Positions 63,109 to 64,000 of a DNA stretch of 64,000 nt are shown in pieces. The translations under genes and the position numbers were made by a program. The DNA is from Paracoccus yibinensis (GTDB lineage Bacteria; Pseudomonadota; Alphaproteobacteria; Rhodobacterales; Rhodobacteraceae). How positions within the stretch are numbered: position 1 is the first letter of the stretch; each line of letters opens with the position of its first letter. Under the pieces are notes generated by a model. That model made no database searches and had not been told where the DNA came from. It worked only from the letters and a program-made list of their open reading frames with translations. The stretch is taken from NCBI RefSeq assembly GCF_030846195.1, contig NZ_JAVCWH010000002.1, positions 248,001 through 312,000 on the forward strand. The letters run 5' to 3'.

Positions 63109-64000
63109 ATGCCCCTAGATTCGCCCAAGGATCCCAAGATCGCGGCCAAGGCCGACCTGGACCCGCAGAACTTCGCGCTTGCCAACTGCATCCGCGCGCT
63201 GTCCATCGACGCAGTGAATGCCGCGAACTCGGGCCACCCGGGCGCGCCCATGGGCATGGCGGATGCGGCGACGGTCCTGTTCCGCAACCACCTGAAGTTC
63301 TACGCAAAAAATCCCGACTGGCCGGATCGCGACCGCTTCGTGCTGTCGAACGGCCATGCCTCGATGCTGCTCTACAGCCTGTTGCACCTGACGGGTTATG
63401 AGGACATGACGCTGGAGCAGGTGAAGAACTTCCGCCAGTGGGGCTCGATCACCGCCGGCCACCCGGAATACGGACACGCCAAGGGCATCGAGACGACGAC
63501 CGGCCCGCTGGGTCAGGGCATTGCCACGGCTGTCGGCATGGCGCTTGCGGAACGGGCTTTGGCGGCAGAATTCGGCGATGATCTGGTGGATCATCACACC
63601 TATGTCTTCGTGGGCGACGGCTGCCTGCAGGAAGGCATCGGACAAGAGGCGATCAGCCTTGCCGGGCACCTGGGCCTGGGCAAGATGATCGTGCTGTATG
63701 ACGACAACGACATCACCATCGACGGCCCGACCTCGATCAGCTTCTCGGAAGATGTCGCGGCACGGTTCGAGGCCTGCGGGTGGCATGTCCAGAAATGCGA
63801 CGGCCATGACGGCAAGGCGCTTGATGCGGCCATTGCGGCGGCCAAGGCGGAAACGGGCAAGCCGTCCTTGATCGCGATGAAGACGGTGATCGGCTTCGGC
63901 TCGCCCAACAAGGCGGGCACCTATTCTGTCCACGGATCGCCCTTGGGCAAGGACGAGGCCGCGCTGACCCGCGAGGCGATCGGCTGGGCGCATGATCCCT
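63109..64000 (+). CDS. tkt: transketolase, N-terminal part
   Basis: 297 codons visible, cut by the right edge. The thiamine-diphosphate domain shows [58 protein letters not shown] and the TPP motif VGDGCLQEG ... [15 protein letters not shown] stands before the ATG at 63109. Divergent from the DeoR gene. It interconverts sugar phosphates in the pentose phosphate route. Confidence 0.96.
   Translation, partial: MPLDSPKDPKIAAKADLDPQNFALANCIRALSIDAVNAANSGHPGAPMGMADAATVLFRNHLKFYAKNPDWPDRDRFVLSNGHASMLLYSLLHLTGYEDMTLEQVKNFRQWGSITAGHPEYGHAKGIETTTGPLGQGIATAVGMALAERALAAEFGDDLVDHHTYVFVGDGCLQEGIGQEAISLAGHLGLGKMIVLYDDNDITIDGPTSISFSEDVAARFEACGWHVQKCDGHDGKALDAAIAAAKAETGKPSLIAMKTVIGFGSPNKAGTYSVHGSPLGKDEAALTREAIGWAHDP

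Noticed and set aside
1..64000. CRISPR array or complete insertion sequence
   Set aside because: No regularly spaced repeat array, transposase frame or terminal inverted repeats were seen while reading both strands.

Overview
The window reads as chromosomal DNA of a high-GC alphaproteobacterium of the Rhodobacteraceae, most like Paracoccus. The signs are a complete gene transfer agent (GTA) cluster beside cysE, the alphaproteobacterial Fo operon order atpI-atpB-atpE-atpF'-atpF, a VPLPA-type C-terminal sorting tail, a Hint-domain protein of the kind common in this family, and dense ATGA/TGATG start-stop overlaps. Species cannot be fixed from sequence alone.

Layout. 1-14.5 kb is housekeeping: trmJ (cut by the edge), a ThiE-like protein, purM-purN, tRNA-CAT (probably Ile2), a small heat-shock gene with a candidate RpoH promoter and ROSE-like thermometer, an MFS exporter, an esterase, a frameshifted lipoprotein gene, a zapA pair, hisB-hisH, a Hint-domain protein, a 5'-nucleotidase, pyrD and cysE. 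14.6-29.3 kb is the GTA structural cluster on the minus strand, in order from g1 (small terminase) to g15 (tail tip) plus a DUF2793 protein. It has a recognisable promoter and three conspicuous RNA hairpins (leader, g2/g3, g5/g6). 29.6-38.0 kb holds a coiled-coil protein, mltG-fabF, a PfkB kinase with nth, an OmpA-type lipoprotein and the ATP synthase Fo operon. 38.2-40.6 kb is an arsR-psuK-psuG pseudouridine operon with a small coupled ORF, then tRNA-Leu.

41.2-50.7 kb is a selenium module. A selenocysteine formate dehydrogenase (fdhA with in-frame UGA and SECIS, fdhB, fdhC) is followed by fdhE, selA, selB and tRNA-Sec. The selB frame runs through the tRNA-Sec gene and its stop overlaps the start of the next gene. 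50.7-56.9 kb holds tig, DUF1489, tRNA-Gly, two envelope proteins and an ABC-F ATPase. 57.3-58.9 kb is a small AT-rich accessory patch with a fragment of a second ABC-F gene, a gene split by an in-frame TAG, and yefM-yoeB with a recognisable operator.

58.9-64 kb is a divergent carbon-metabolism locus: a DeoR regulator, two sugar-phosphate isomerases, fbp and fba on the minus strand, and tkt on the plus strand. The isomerases look more like the L-erythrulose-1-phosphate and D-erythrulose-4-phosphate isomerases of erythritol catabolism than ordinary TpiA/RpiB. With Fba, Fbp and Tkt they would form a route from tetrulose phosphates through sedoheptulose phosphates to pentose phosphates. All functional calls are made by reading protein motifs and from family knowledge; no database search was run.
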